Positions 34,622 to 43,763 of a stretch of DNA of 64,000 nt are shown in pieces. This DNA comes from Micromonospora cremea (lineage in GTDB: Bacteria > Actinomycetota > Actinomycetes > Mycobacteriales > Micromonosporaceae), in contig NZ_FSQT01000001.1 of NCBI RefSeq assembly GCF_900143515.1, positions 434,001-498,000 of the forward strand, given 5' to 3'. A program made the position numbers and the translations under genes. How positions within the stretch are numbered: position 1 is the stretch's first letter; each line of letters begins with the position of its first letter. Below the pieces are notes generated by a model, which saw only the letters and a list, made by a program, of their open reading frames with translations, searched no databases and was not told the DNA's origin.

Positions 34622-34851
34622 GCATCGGCGCACCTGCCGCCGGCACACCCACTCGCCCTTCAACCCGAAGCGCAACAGCACGCCGTGCTCACTCCCCGGC
34701 TGCGGCGGACGAGGCCCGGCCGGCGCCTAACAGCGTGGGCCATGACGGGGGAGTGAGCCACGACGGCGCAACCCGCCTGGGCAGAACCATCAAGGTCAGC
34801 GGCCGCTGCTACACGACCTGCCGGGGCGCAGGACGTGCCGGGCAGGGGTAG
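34618..34851 (+). CDS. Possible small protein, low support
   Basis: The ATG at 34618 overlaps the upstream stop (ATGA). The 77-residue product (MSIGAPAAGTPTRPSTRSA...) is low in complexity (Ala/Arg/Thr/Gly) with no motif. The overlap is the only support, so it may be a chance frame. Confidence 0.25.
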   Translation: MSIGAPAAGTPTRPSTRSATARRAHSPAAADEARPAPNSVGHDGGVSHDGATRLGRTIKVSGRCYTTCRGAGRAGQG

Positions 34852-34871
34852 CAACCCCAGGAAAGGAACTC

Positions 34872-35150
34872 ATGAGCCTTCACACCCTCACACCCAAACC
34901 CGGGTTCGAGCGGTACACCATCCAGGTCGGCTGGAACCCCCACCGCACCTACGTCGCCACCGTCGTCGACTTCACCTGGGACCCGGTCACCGAACCCCAC
35001 CACAAACCCGACACCATCCACCTCGGCCGGATCGAGACGATTCTCGACCCGGCCGAGGTGCTTCTGGCCGTCGAACCCTACGCCGAGATACCAGCCGACC
35101 TACCCGCCAGACTTTGCGCCGACCAGGCCGCGCACCCGGTGCCCCGCTGA
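34872..35150 (+). CDS. Hypothetical protein, 92 residues
   Basis: The ATG at 34872 is preceded by AGGAAAGG. The protein is compact and beta-rich: FERYTIQVGWNPHRTYVATV, VDFTWDPVTEPHHKPDTIHL and GRIETILDPAEVLLAVEPYA. Composition is that of a real globular protein. It has no known family. It belongs to the accessory block. Confidence 0.65.
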   Translation: MSLHTLTPKPGFERYTIQVGWNPHRTYVATVVDFTWDPVTEPHHKPDTIHLGRIETILDPAEVLLAVEPYAEIPADLPARLCADQAAHPVPR

Positions 35151-35347
35151 CACCAACTCCCGGTCGGCGGATGTCGCATCGCGCGCCAACGGCGGCAACC
35201 AACTCGCAGGTACGCCGCGACGAGCAGTGCTGACTGAACCGCCCCGATGACGCCTCCTCAGGGGAGGTCGTCGTCACCGATGCCGTGAGCCCGAGCGGCA
35301 CGAACCCGTAACCCGGTCCGCCCAAGGCGGGCCGTCGTCGTATCAGG

Positions 35348-35386
35348 ACCCGGGACGCGCCGCCTGGAAACGTCCGCGTCCCGGGT
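35348..35386. promoter_or_regulatory. 12-bp hairpin before the GGDEF gene
   Basis: ACCCGGGACGCG (35348-35359) pairs exactly with CGCGTCCCGGGT (35375-35386), followed by TCTCC. It ends 21 bases before the GTG at 35408 and just before AGGAGG. A smaller CCTCC/GGAGG hairpin (35253-35268) precedes it. Confidence 0.6.
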
Positions 35387-35407
35387 TCTCCATGAAGGAG
35401 GAGCCCA

Positions 35408-36103
35408 GTGTCCCTACCACTGATCATGATCGCCACCGCGGTGGTGGCGCTCGCCCTGGGAAGGCTCACCGCCTGGCCCACGATCCGCGGCCTCCGCACC
35501 CAACTCGCCGACGCCACCAGGTCGATGCTCCACGACCCGCTCACCGGCATGCTCAACCGCGCCGGCCTGCAGGCCGCGCACGCGACCCTCGCCAAAACCG
35601 CCCCCGCGCAGCCCATCATTGTCGCCCTGATCGACCTCGACGACTTCAAACGTGTCAACGACACCCACGGCCACGGCCGGGGAGACGACCTCCTCATCGA
35701 AGTCGGTGACCGCATCACCGACATCGCCGCTCTTCACGGAGGCGCCGCCGCCCGACTCGCCGGCGACGAATACGCCGCGCTCCTGCCGGCCCGCACCGAC
35801 GACCTGGACCGCATCGCCGACACCTTCGCCACAATCATCTCCCAGCCCATCGCGCTTCCCGCAGACGACAGCCCCGCCACGGTCACCATCACCGCCAGCG
35901 TGGGCCTGGCACTCGTCGACACCAGCGACCCCTTCACTGAGATCGCCCTGCACCGCGCCGACATCGCCATGTACCACGCCAAAGGAAATGGCTGGAACCG
36001 CCACGCCATCTACCAGCCGGGCATGACCATGCCGCCCGCACAGCACCGTCGCGGACCTCGCCTCCGCGACCGCCGCCAGCCGACCGACGGGGTCACGGCA
36101 TGA
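35408..36103 (+). CDS. GGDEF-domain protein with degenerate AGDEY site
   Basis: 231 residues from the GTG at 35408 after AGGAGG. One N-terminal membrane helix (about 5-21) is followed by a full GGDEF fold: DPLTGMLNRAGLQ, VALIDLDDFKRVNDTHGHGR, GDDLLIEVGDRI and HRADIAMYHAKGNGWNR. The signature is AGDEY (118-122) instead of GGDEF, and no RxxD inhibitory site precedes it. Weak cyclase activity or a GTP-sensing role are both possible. It overlaps the next gene by ATGA. GGDEF proteins of this kind are often carried by actinobacterial integrative elements. Confidence 0.88.
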   Translation: MSLPLIMIATAVVALALGRLTAWPTIRGLRTQLADATRSMLHDPLTGMLNRAGLQAAHATLAKTAPAQPIIVALIDLDDFKRVNDTHGHGRGDDLLIEVGDRITDIAALHGGAAARLAGDEYAALLPARTDDLDRIADTFATIISQPIALPADDSPATVTITASVGLALVDTSDPFTEIALHRADIAMYHAKGNGWNRHAIYQPGMTMPPAQHRRGPRLRDRRQPTDGVTA

Positions 36104-37392
36104 CCGCCCCGCACGAAGAGATGGCCTGCCATACCTGCCTCTCCCCGCTGAACACCCTCGGCGTGCCACCCACCTACGTACACCCGACCCACCTCGCCAC
36201 CGACGGACACGAACCAGCGCCCATCCCGGTCAGCAAGCTCGACACCGTCCGCCGAAGCTGCGACTTCTGCGGCGACCCTTACCCGATCTGGACACTGCAC
36301 GGCGGCGACGTCACCGCCATCGCCATCGGCCCCACCGCGGGGCTGGTCCAAGACTTCGGCCACTCCTGGGCAGCATGCGCGGCGTGCCAAACTCACATCG
36401 ACGAAGGCCGCACCGACAAGGTCATCGACCGCGCGGTACGGGCACTCGGCCACGCCAACCATCCACAGGCACGAGAACGAATCGAGGAACTGCACCAAGC
36501 GTTCCTCAACGCCCGACTCCCCGGCCGAACACTCATCACGACGACCGCATGGCCGGCAACCACCATCACCCCCGGCGAGCTGCCCAAGGTCCGTGACCGG
36601 CTCACCCGCTTCTATCGAAGCCCCGACAACCTGCCCGCCGCGCTCGCAATCACCGACCCACGGGACCAGATCGCCTCCGGCCTCGAGCGATCACACCTGT
36701 ACTGGATCGACAACGACTTCACCGACCTGGCCGAGCACGCCGCAGCGCAACTTCCCGACATACGCATCGGCCGCGACCTCATCCCCTCGGCAGACGGAAT
36801 GCTCATCTGGCCCCGGCCGGTGACACACCGGCAGCTCACCGGCGCATCCTGGACCGACACCATCGACGGCTGGCACGTCGTCCTCTACCGCACCATCGGC
36901 GCGGGACTGCATGGCAAACCGCTGCAGCGGCTACGCGAACAGGTCGGCTGGCTCGCACCGATGAACGCAGCCCACCTCTCGGAACAGCACCTGATACCCG
37001 GTGACCATCCGGCGGCAGCGCTGATCTCGACGTGGCTGCTGATCGCACAGCAAACCGCAGAAGTCACCACGACAGGAGTCGACAAAGCCGTCGCCAAGAC
37101 CTACGCCCGCACCAACCGGCCCGTACCCGAACTGCGCATCGTGCGCATCCGCGGCCGCCGCACCAACCCAGGGCCGGACGAGAAACCGACGCCAGACAGC
37201 CAAGAGCGCTCTCAGACCAGCCGGTTCTGGGTCTCCGGCCACTGGCGTAACCAAGCCCACGGCCCCGGCCGATCGCTGCGCCGCCCTGTCTACATCCACC
37301 CCTTCCTCAGGGGGCCCGACGATGCGCCGATCAAGCTGAGCACCACCGTACGCATGCTCAGCAGCCGCCGTCCGAGCCCCGAAGAGCAGTAG
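36100..37392 (+). CDS. Hypothetical protein with N-terminal zinc-ribbon-like cysteines, 430 residues
   Basis: The ATG at 36100 overlaps the GGDEF stop. CxxC pairs at residues 10/13 (MACHTCLSP), 54/57 (SCDFCGDP) and 93/96 (AACAACQTH) suggest metal-binding knuckles. The rest is a globular region with AALISTWLLIAQQTAEVTTT and, at the end, SQTSRFWVSGHWRNQAHGPG then VYIHPFLRGPDDAPI. That last pattern (W.VRGHWRNQ..G......W..P...GP) is seen at the end of several actinobacterial element proteins and may bind nucleic acid. Function unknown. It ends the accessory block. Confidence 0.75.
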   Translation: MTAPHEEMACHTCLSPLNTLGVPPTYVHPTHLATDGHEPAPIPVSKLDTVRRSCDFCGDPYPIWTLHGGDVTAIAIGPTAGLVQDFGHSWAACAACQTHIDEGRTDKVIDRAVRALGHANHPQARERIEELHQAFLNARLPGRTLITTTAWPATTITPGELPKVRDRLTRFYRSPDNLPAALAITDPRDQIASGLERSHLYWIDNDFTDLAEHAAAQLPDIRIGRDLIPSADGMLIWPRPVTHRQLTGASWTDTIDGWHVVLYRTIGAGLHGKPLQRLREQVGWLAPMNAAHLSEQHLIPGDHPAAALISTWLLIAQQTAEVTTTGVDKAVAKTYARTNRPVPELRIVRIRGRRTNPGPDEKPTPDSQERSQTSRFWVSGHWRNQAHGPGRSLRRPVYIHPFLRGPDDAPIKLSTTVRMLSSRRPSPEEQ

Positions 37393-37580
37393 TAGACAGC
37401 GATGCCGGTGGTGGCGTCGGTCACCGAGCTTCGCCATCACCGGCATCGCATGCAAACGCCGCAGATAGCTGAACGGCCGCCGCCTCGCGCGTACCTCCGC
37501 CTGCGGTGCAACAACTCCTTCAGGAACGCGGGGAGACTCGGGGAAATCCTCGCACCCTCGGCGTGGTCCCAACGGACGCG

Positions 37581-38111
37581 TCAAACGTCGACGACCGGCA
37601 GCGGTAGGACCAGAAGGTCCATGGGCGGCCCCCACGGGAGCACCGACGTGGCAACCTGTCTCCATCCGGCTCGGTCGTACATTGCTCGGGCGGGCGACCG
37701 GGGATCCGAAGCGAGGGTCGCCCAATCTTCGAGCCGGTCTGCGAGCAAGCGCCGCATTAGCTCCGAACCAACGCCCTCGCCTCGACGCTCGGGATGCACG
37801 ATCCACTCCATCACTGCGAACTTGGCTGCGTCGAGCATCTCGCGGGAGGGTTCCTGCTCGGCGCGGGACCACCAGGTGCCAGCCGGCATCGTCCATCCGT
37901 ACGCCGCTCCGATCAGATGCCCACCTTCCTCCGCAGCAATCAACGTGAACCCGGGCCGGATGGCTTCCTCAGGTAGCCCCTCGCGAAATCTGGCGACCTG
38001 CTCCGGCCCCTCGTTGTAGGGGGGCTCCGCATACACGAGGGCGTACAGGCTTTCGAGAGGACCGAAAAGAGGGCTGGCGGCAGGGCCAGTGCGGGCGGTG
38101 TAGCTGAGCAT
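37581..38111 (-). CDS. GNAT family N-acetyltransferase
   Basis: 176 residues. Acetyl-CoA motif A is seen as KFAVMEWIVHPERRGEGVGS with ELMRRLLADR, and motif B as ASDPRSPARAMYDRAGWRQV. An early segment (YNEGPEQVARFREGLPEEAI) is typical of the actinobacterial branch. The gene stands alone and is convergent with the accessory block. The substrate is not known. Confidence 0.88.
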   Translation of the reverse strand: MLSYTARTGPAASPLFGPLESLYALVYAEPPYNEGPEQVARFREGLPEEAIRPGFTLIAAEEGGHLIGAAYGWTMPAGTWWSRAEQEPSREMLDAAKFAVMEWIVHPERRGEGVGSELMRRLLADRLEDWATLASDPRSPARAMYDRAGWRQVATSVLPWGPPMDLLVLPLPVVDV

Positions 38112-38175
38112 GACCGGATGTTACGGGCCGATCCCTGCGGTGCGGCAGCGCTGGCGAGTTGTGCTCGTGTGGCAG

Positions 38176-39438
38176 TCAGTGCCGTACCTGGCTGAGCAGA
38201 TCGTCGTATAGTGGCCGGCTTCGCTCGGCCTCGGGCACGGCTGCAGCGACTTGTCGGGCGACGCTACGAACTATTTCGTTGTGCTGTTCGGCCGGTAGCC
38301 CGTCCAGCAGGTCGGCAGCGAGACGCAGCCCGTCCGGCACATGCCCGCTGCGGATAAGCGCCGCCGCCTGGTGTAACTGCACCTGAGTGCGTAGCCGCGT
38401 CTGCGACGCTGGATACAGCGTGAGCGCGCGGTCCTGCGCTTGCTCTGCCCTTCGGTAGTTGCCCGCGTGTGTGTACACCCACGACTCGGTGTGTCGAAGC
38501 CGATGCTCTGGCCAGCCCCACAAGCTCTCTACGTCGTCGACTACCGCCGCCGGGAGCTGATCAACCCTGCTACCGAGCTGTTCCACCGTGCTGATCGCCT
38601 CCGCGTGCCTGCCGGCCAGAGAGAGTGACTGGGCCCGCCCGGCGAGCAGGCCACACGTCGCAGCGGTGGCTTGCCCGCGGAGCAGCGGCAGCACCTCGCT
38701 CGACAGCAACACCACTTGGCCAGCAGGCCGGCCGTCGTAACAGCCGTTCACTACGTCCCAGGCTCGCACGAGCACCTGCGTGTCCGGATCACCAGACTCG
38801 TCGGCGACCCGCTGCGCGGTCTGCCACCACCGGCGAGCCACCATCACTTGGCCGGATGCGACCAGCCCGAGAGCAATGATGACCGACAGTCGGCCGGCAG
38901 CCTGTAGCAGCAGAAGCCGGCGGTCGCCGCGATCGACGGCAATCTGATGCTGTAACACGGCCATATCGCGTCCCAGCTGGTCCATTACCTGGCTCTGCGG
39001 CTGCTGATAGTAGCTTCGGCCGTACGCGGCGACTATGTCAGTCCACTCGTCGTGCTCCACGTTGACGGCGGCGCCGAGGCCGTGCCGTAACGCTTCCAAG
39101 CCGACGACCCGGTCCACAGTGGGTGCTGCGGCGAGCGCACCCATGGCTTGGAGAACGGTGCGTCTGCGCATGTCGGTGTCACCTGACTGCTCACGTAGGT
39201 ATGCCGCTACCAGTACGCCCCCGGCCGCTAGGGCCCGCTCGCACGCGTCTGCCATTGCCTGGGTGGGACGGCGTTCCCCGCGTTCTACCTGGGAGATGTG
39301 GCTGTACTGGAACCTCACGAGGACTGCGAGGTCTCGTAGCGACAAGCCGGCTGCGGTGCGGTGCTGCCTGAGCATGTGCCCGAAAGATTCCACGTCGCCC
39401 CCAAGCGTTGTGTGCAGCTGCGTGTGCACACGGTGCAC
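38176..39438 (-). CDS. XRE-family regulator with TPR-like C-terminus
   Basis: Up to 420 residues; the start could be the first ATG (39438) or the GTG at 39393 (VESFGHMLRQHR), which fits the family better. The HTH is clear: LRQHRTAAGLSLRDLAVLVR then FQYSHISQVERGERRPT. A long helical region with TPR-like pairs follows (WVYTHAGNYRRAEQAQDRAL, QVQLHQAAALIRSGHVPDGL). This layout is common among Streptomyces-type regulators of antibiotic or developmental genes. It is divergent from the 39.9-47.2 kb operon and may control it. Confidence 0.88.
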   Translation of the reverse strand: MHRVHTQLHTTLGGDVESFGHMLRQHRTAAGLSLRDLAVLVRFQYSHISQVERGERRPTQAMADACERALAAGGVLVAAYLREQSGDTDMRRRTVLQAMGALAAAPTVDRVVGLEALRHGLGAAVNVEHDEWTDIVAAYGRSYYQQPQSQVMDQLGRDMAVLQHQIAVDRGDRRLLLLQAAGRLSVIIALGLVASGQVMVARRWWQTAQRVADESGDPDTQVLVRAWDVVNGCYDGRPAGQVVLLSSEVLPLLRGQATAATCGLLAGRAQSLSLAGRHAEAISTVEQLGSRVDQLPAAVVDDVESLWGWPEHRLRHTESWVYTHAGNYRRAEQAQDRALTLYPASQTRLRTQVQLHQAAALIRSGHVPDGLRLAADLLDGLPAEQHNEIVRSVARQVAAAVPEAERSRPLYDDLLSQVRH

Positions 39439-39928
39439 GCCTGCTGTCGGCCCAGTTTATCGACGACGCTACGTCCATCGGCAGACCCGACACGACGGAA
39501 ATAGGCGCGGTAGGCGGTGGCCAGTGCGACGAGGCCCATCGAGCCCGACGTTCGTGTGGTGTCGGCATTTGTTTGGCCAAGGACGGTCATGGCCCTGCTG
39601 AAAGGTGGCGATCGTGGAGAAGGGTGGCGTGGAATGCGGCGGAGAAAATGGTTCCTTCCAGCCGACGACCGGTCGTTCGACCCGATCGGCGATGTTCCAC
39701 CCGAGCACGGAATTACCAGGCCGTTGATCCAGGCGATCGATGACAGTTCGAAGGCAAAGCGGCCGACAGGCAGCTCCCACAATCCCAACTCCGTCGGCGA
39801 TCAGACTGGCCGTGATCATGTCGGCTTTAGTTCTTGGGTTGCAGCGAACGGCCGTCGTGACTCGTTCATAGATTCGTCATGGTTGGCGCAGCCTCAGGGT
39901 GGCCTTCGTCTGAGGAACGGTTGCCACG
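39439..39928. other. Gap of about 490 bases, divergent promoter region
   Basis: The gap lies between the XRE regulator gene and the operon starting at 39929. GC is lower in 39600-39900 than in the neighbours. Frames on both strands are open, but none has a recognised domain. Probably regulatory DNA or a decayed gene. Confidence 0.4.
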
Positions 39929-41137
39929 ATGGCTGACCCGGAGGCACCGCTGGAGATGGCACTCGCTGCGCACGACCTGGCCGCAGATCACTTCTGGTCG
40001 TACATGGAGGACCGCAGCGTGCGGTTCCTCCCGCAACAACTTGCGCCGATGTTCTTCTCGACGCTCGGGCGTGTGGTAACTGGTCGGGGCGACCCAGCTG
40101 GTCGGCGTGCCGCTTTGGCGGTGTTGGGTCGGATGCACAGGCGTTTCGGGCTGTACCCGTACCACGGGACCGTTGTCGCGGCGGCAATGGCGGACACGGT
40201 GCGGCGATTCTCGGGCGCGAGTTGGGAGCCGGAGCTGGCGACCTATTGGGAGCGGGGTTGTCGACGAGCGATCCGTCTGGCGGAGAGGGCGGCGGAGGCC
40301 ATGGGCGATGGTCCCCACGTGACGGTCGGCGAAGTTGTGGCATGCGACGCGGCGGCCGATGACGTCGCAGTCTTGACCGTCCGGCCGATGCGGCGCCTTC
40401 GCTACCTACCTGGCCAGGCGATGCCGGTCTGCACACCTCGACTGCCGGGTCAGTGGCGATGGTATTCGCCCGCCAACGCTCCTCGCCCAGACGGGACGGT
40501 GGACTTTCACATCCGGGCGCTCGCGGACGGTGCGGTTTCGCCCGTGCTGGTCGAGCGGGTGGCACCGGGGGAGCTGCTGTGGTTGGGGCCGGCAATCGAT
40601 GTCGGGCTGTCGCTGGAGGCCGCCGGTGAGGCCGATCTGCTGCTGGCGGCGGGGGGCACCGGTCTTGCGCCGATGCGTGCGCTGGTGGAGCAGGTGGCCG
40701 CGTCGCCGATCAACCGGCGGGTGACCTTGGTCGTGGGCTCACGCACGCTGCTCGATCTTTACGACGCGGTGGCATTGGACGAGCTTCAGCAGGCGCATGC
40801 TGACTGGCTGACGGTGGTGTTGGCGTTCTCCGACGACCGTGACGTCGAACCGGCCGTGCAGGGCGACCTGCTCAGCGTGGCCCTGTACCACCATCGCGCA
40901 GGGCAGGCGTTCTACGTCTGCGGCTCACCGCGGTTGATCGAGGTCGCCCGGGAGCGCCTGCCCGTGGCAGGGGTCGCACCCGACAGCCTGCACCTCGCCG
41001 CCACCTTCCAGCGTGCGCTCGATTCGGCGCTGTGGGTGTCCCGCCAACGGTCAGCACGCGCCGTGGAGGCCACGTTAGGGCTGGACACGGCGGCCGAAGG
41101 CACCGGCCCCGACCGCACACCGAGGGACGCGCCATGA
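39929..41137 (+). CDS. Flavohaemoprotein-like reductase (globin + FAD + NAD domains)
   Basis: 402 residues. The N-terminal 125 residues resemble a globin: the F-helix His is probably His70 in LGRMHRRFGLYPYHG, as in HxKFG of flavohaemoglobins. The reductase part has the FAD motif RWYS (177-180), the NAD motif AGGTGLAPMRALVEQ (from 241) and FYVCGSP near the end. The globin is shorter at the start than in Hmp. It overlaps the next gene by ATGA. The role may be NO or oxygen chemistry, or a redox partner. It is the first gene of an operon with a GNAT, a permease, a decarboxylase and a methyltransferase. Confidence 0.82.
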   Translation: MADPEAPLEMALAAHDLAADHFWSYMEDRSVRFLPQQLAPMFFSTLGRVVTGRGDPAGRRAALAVLGRMHRRFGLYPYHGTVVAAAMADTVRRFSGASWEPELATYWERGCRRAIRLAERAAEAMGDGPHVTVGEVVACDAAADDVAVLTVRPMRRLRYLPGQAMPVCTPRLPGQWRWYSPANAPRPDGTVDFHIRALADGAVSPVLVERVAPGELLWLGPAIDVGLSLEAAGEADLLLAAGGTGLAPMRALVEQVAASPINRRVTLVVGSRTLLDLYDAVALDELQQAHADWLTVVLAFSDDRDVEPAVQGDLLSVALYHHRAGQAFYVCGSPRLIEVARERLPVAGVAPDSLHLAATFQRALDSALWVSRQRSARAVEATLGLDTAAEGTGPDRTPRDAP

Positions 41138-41826
41138 AGCTGGTGGAAGCGGCGGTACGCCCCGCAGTCGAAGAGGACTTCCCGGCGCTGTCGACGGTCA
41201 TGGCGGACGCGTTTGTCGCCCGGCCCATAGGGGCCTGGCTGGTTCCGGACGTGGCCGAGCGGCCGGCCCTCTTGCACCGCTATGCGCATCTCGTACTGAC
41301 GCACGGGTTCGAGCACGGCCAGGTCGACACCACCGACGACCTGGCTGCTGTGACGGTCTGGTACAGGCGGCTGGAACCAGCCCCGCCGGCTGCGACGTGG
41401 ATGTACGACCTGGACCGTCTCCTCGGACCGCACGCTCCCCGGTTCGCCCTGCTGCACGCCTACGTCGACGCGGTGCTGCCCCATACACCACACCACCATC
41501 TCGCGCATGTCGCGGCCCGTCCTGGGCAGGGCGGTGCCGCGAGAGCGTTGCTGGTCAGCCACCACCTGAGGCTGGATGCGGAGGGGTTGCCGGCGTACAC
41601 GGAGATCAGCAGCACCCGTCCTCGAGAGGACCTGTTCGCCTGGCTCGGTTACGAGCCACGCTCGCCGATCCTGCTGGAGCCGGGCGGCCCGGCGCTGTGG
41701 CGGATGTGGCGGCCTCAGCCAGGCGAGCGGCTACCCGGCGGACTACCGCGCCGGGTGCGCCTGCATCGCTCCGCGACGCCGTTTCGCGGTCGGGTCGCAG
41801 CGGCGGCAGCACCTCGTTTTCCCTGA
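41134..41826 (+). CDS. GNAT family N-acetyltransferase
   Basis: 230 residues from the ATG at 41134, which overlaps the reductase stop. It begins VRPAVEEDFPALSTVMADAF. The acetyl-CoA motif is HHLAHVAARPGQGGAARALL, with a degenerate Q/RxxGxG/A loop, followed by PAYTEISSTRPREDLFAWLG (motif B). The fold is that of the single-domain GNAT of actinobacteria. It probably acylates a small amine in the same pathway as the linked decarboxylase; that link is an inference from operon structure. Confidence 0.82.
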   Translation: MKLVEAAVRPAVEEDFPALSTVMADAFVARPIGAWLVPDVAERPALLHRYAHLVLTHGFEHGQVDTTDDLAAVTVWYRRLEPAPPAATWMYDLDRLLGPHAPRFALLHAYVDAVLPHTPHHHLAHVAARPGQGGAARALLVSHHLRLDAEGLPAYTEISSTRPREDLFAWLGYEPRSPILLEPGGPALWRMWRPQPGERLPGGLPRRVRLHRSATPFRGRVAAAAAPRFP

Positions 41827-41917
41827 CCGTCAGGTCGAGCACCAGTTGTTGATCACCTGCCGTGCTGGCTTTGCGGCAGTCCGCCCTTGCATGCCCTGAT
41901 CGAAGGAGGCACCCGTC

Positions 41918-42295
41918 ATGCTGTCTGCTATTACCCGTTCCAACTCCACGTGCCCACCAAGTCGGCTGAAGGTCGGGCGATGGTTGGCCCGGTTGCCCAC
42001 CGCGCGTACCACCACCGTCAGGAGAACGGGGGACGTGACGTCGATGGAGTACGCGTGGGGGTACGCGGTCCGGCGGCAGTGGCCGGACGATGCTCACGAC
42101 CTGTTCGGGTTCACACCTCAGGCCGACCTCGCGCGGCGGCGGCTCGACCGGGATCGGGGCTACTGGCGTAGCGGGCCGATCAGGCCGACGGCGGTGTACC
42201 TCGTGGCCGCCAACGCCGCCGACGTGAGCCGGCATCCGGTGAACGGCTGCCGGCACTCCTGCTGCCCGGACTCCACGCAGCGGGGGCAGCGGTGA
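41918..42295 (+). CDS. Hypothetical protein, 125 residues
   Basis: The ATG at 41918 has GGAGG (in GAAGGAGGCACCC) upstream. The middle reads EYAWGYAVRRQWPDDAHDLF and GFTPQADLARRRLDRDRGYW, and the end contains CRHSCCPDS. The WGYAVR...V.D.....A...L......W pattern resembles small phage-like proteins found in actinobacterial elements. The stop overlaps the permease start (GTGA). Function unknown. Confidence 0.65.
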   Translation: MLSAITRSNSTCPPSRLKVGRWLARLPTARTTTVRRTGDVTSMEYAWGYAVRRQWPDDAHDLFGFTPQADLARRRLDRDRGYWRSGPIRPTAVYLVAANAADVSRHPVNGCRHSCCPDSTQRGQR

Positions 42296-43752
42296 AGTCG
42301 AGGCACATGCAGGTGGCCCTCGCACGGCGGACGCTGACTCCGTTCGGGTTGTGGGTGTTCGGGGCGGCGGCGTCGGCGCCCATGGTGGTGCTCGCCGGAG
42401 GCATCGTGGCCACGTATGCGACCACGAGGGTGACGGCCCTGCCGCTGACCTTTCTGCTCGTGGCCGGCACGGTCGCGGTGCTTGCGGTCGGGTACACCGC
42501 GATGGCTCGCCAGCTCGGCCACCCGGCGGCCTACTACGGCATCCTCGCCAACGGGCTCGGCCGTGGCTGGGGTGTCGCCGCCGGCATGGTCGCCCTCGTG
42601 GCGTACAACGCCATCCAGACCAGCCTGTTCGGGCTGTTCGGGGCGACGATGGCCGCGCAGTTGGGCGGCGCGTGGTGGGTGTGGGCGGGCATCGCCCTAG
42701 CCGTGGTCGGGGTGATGGGGGTGCGGGCGATCGTGCTGTCCACCCGGGTGTTGGCTGCCGTTCTGACGGTGTCGCTGCTGATCGTCGCGGCGTTCGTGCT
42801 GGCCTGTGTCGGACGGCCTGCGGCCGGTGGGCTGTCCTGGGAGGGCTTCGATGCCTCGGGACTGGCGGTCAGTGGCATCGGCGGTGCGGTCGCGTTCTGC
42901 GTGGCCGCGTTCATGGGAGTTGACGCCCCGGGGTCGTTCGTCGAAGAGGCCATCGACCGCACGTCGGTCGGCCGGGCCACCATCGGGGGAGTGGTCGTCC
43001 TGGGCGGGGTCTATGCGCTCGCCGCGTGGGCGATGGGTGTGGCGGTTGGCCCCGGCTCCGTTGCCGAGGCGGCTGCCGACCCTGCGGCCGGGCTGCCGTT
43101 CGCGGTGTTGGAGCGTCTCGGCGGCTGGTGGGTTCCCCTCGCGGAGCTGGTGCTGATCTTCGCGGTCGTCACCTCGATGCTGGCCTTTCACAGCGTTGTC
43201 GCCCGGTACGTGTTCGCGATGGCCCGCGAAGGTGTCCTGCCCGCCGGCCTGGCGCAGACCGGCAGCGCGATGAGGGTCAGCGCGCCGCGCGGCGGGTCGC
43301 TGACGCAGACCGGCACTGCGACCGTGGTGGTGGGCGCGTTCGCGCTGGCCGGCGCTGACCCGATCGGGGTGATGTTCACCTGGCTGTCGACGCTGGGAGC
43401 GATGGGCCTGCTGTGCCTGCTGCTGGCCGCCTCCGTGGCCGCGATGACGGCCCCGGCTAGGGTGCGCGGCCCGCAGGCCGGTGCGTGGGAGTGGCGGCTC
43501 GCCCCCGCCTTGGGCGTGCTCGGCGGATCGGTGGTGCTGGCCCTGATGGTCGGCAACGTCGGCTCCCTGCTCGGTGCCGCCCCCGGGCCGATGTATCCGT
43601 TCTTCCTGCCAGCGATCCTCACCGCCACCGCCATCGTGGGCGGGGTGTGGGCCGGGCACCTACGGCAGGCCAAGCCGGAGGTCTACCCCGGCATCGGCCG
43701 TGGCATCCCGAAGACACACGCCGTCCCCGACGCCATCAACGTCTCGATCTGA
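42292..43752 (+). CDS. APC-superfamily amino acid permease
   Basis: 486 residues from the GTG at 42292, overlapping the upstream stop. About twelve membrane helices can be drawn. The APC signature is visible early (APMVVLAGGIVATYATT), then AAYYGILANGLGRGWGVAAG and GAVAFCVAAFMGVDAPGSFV with the usual E...E/D...R after helix 6 (EEAIDRTSVGRAT). It probably imports the amino acid used by the downstream decarboxylase or exchanges it for the amine product. Confidence 0.9.
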   Translation: MKSRHMQVALARRTLTPFGLWVFGAAASAPMVVLAGGIVATYATTRVTALPLTFLLVAGTVAVLAVGYTAMARQLGHPAAYYGILANGLGRGWGVAAGMVALVAYNAIQTSLFGLFGATMAAQLGGAWWVWAGIALAVVGVMGVRAIVLSTRVLAAVLTVSLLIVAAFVLACVGRPAAGGLSWEGFDASGLAVSGIGGAVAFCVAAFMGVDAPGSFVEEAIDRTSVGRATIGGVVVLGGVYALAAWAMGVAVGPGSVAEAAADPAAGLPFAVLERLGGWWVPLAELVLIFAVVTSMLAFHSVVARYVFAMAREGVLPAGLAQTGSAMRVSAPRGGSLTQTGTATVVVGAFALAGADPIGVMFTWLSTLGAMGLLCLLLAASVAAMTAPARVRGPQAGAWEWRLAPALGVLGGSVVLALMVGNVGSLLGAAPGPMYPFFLPAILTATAIVGGVWAGHLRQAKPEVYPGIGRGIPKTHAVPDAINVSI

Positions 43753-43763
43753 AAGGGGCGACG

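Noticed and set aside
31556..37392. Calling the block a complete integrative element
   Set aside because: No integrase, excisionase, replication initiator or FtsK/Tra-type transfer gene and no attachment-site repeat is visible in the window.
39517..39936. Frame in the gap before the flavohaemoprotein-like gene
   Set aside because: No recognised domain and it overlaps the better supported start at 39929; retained only as a gap description.
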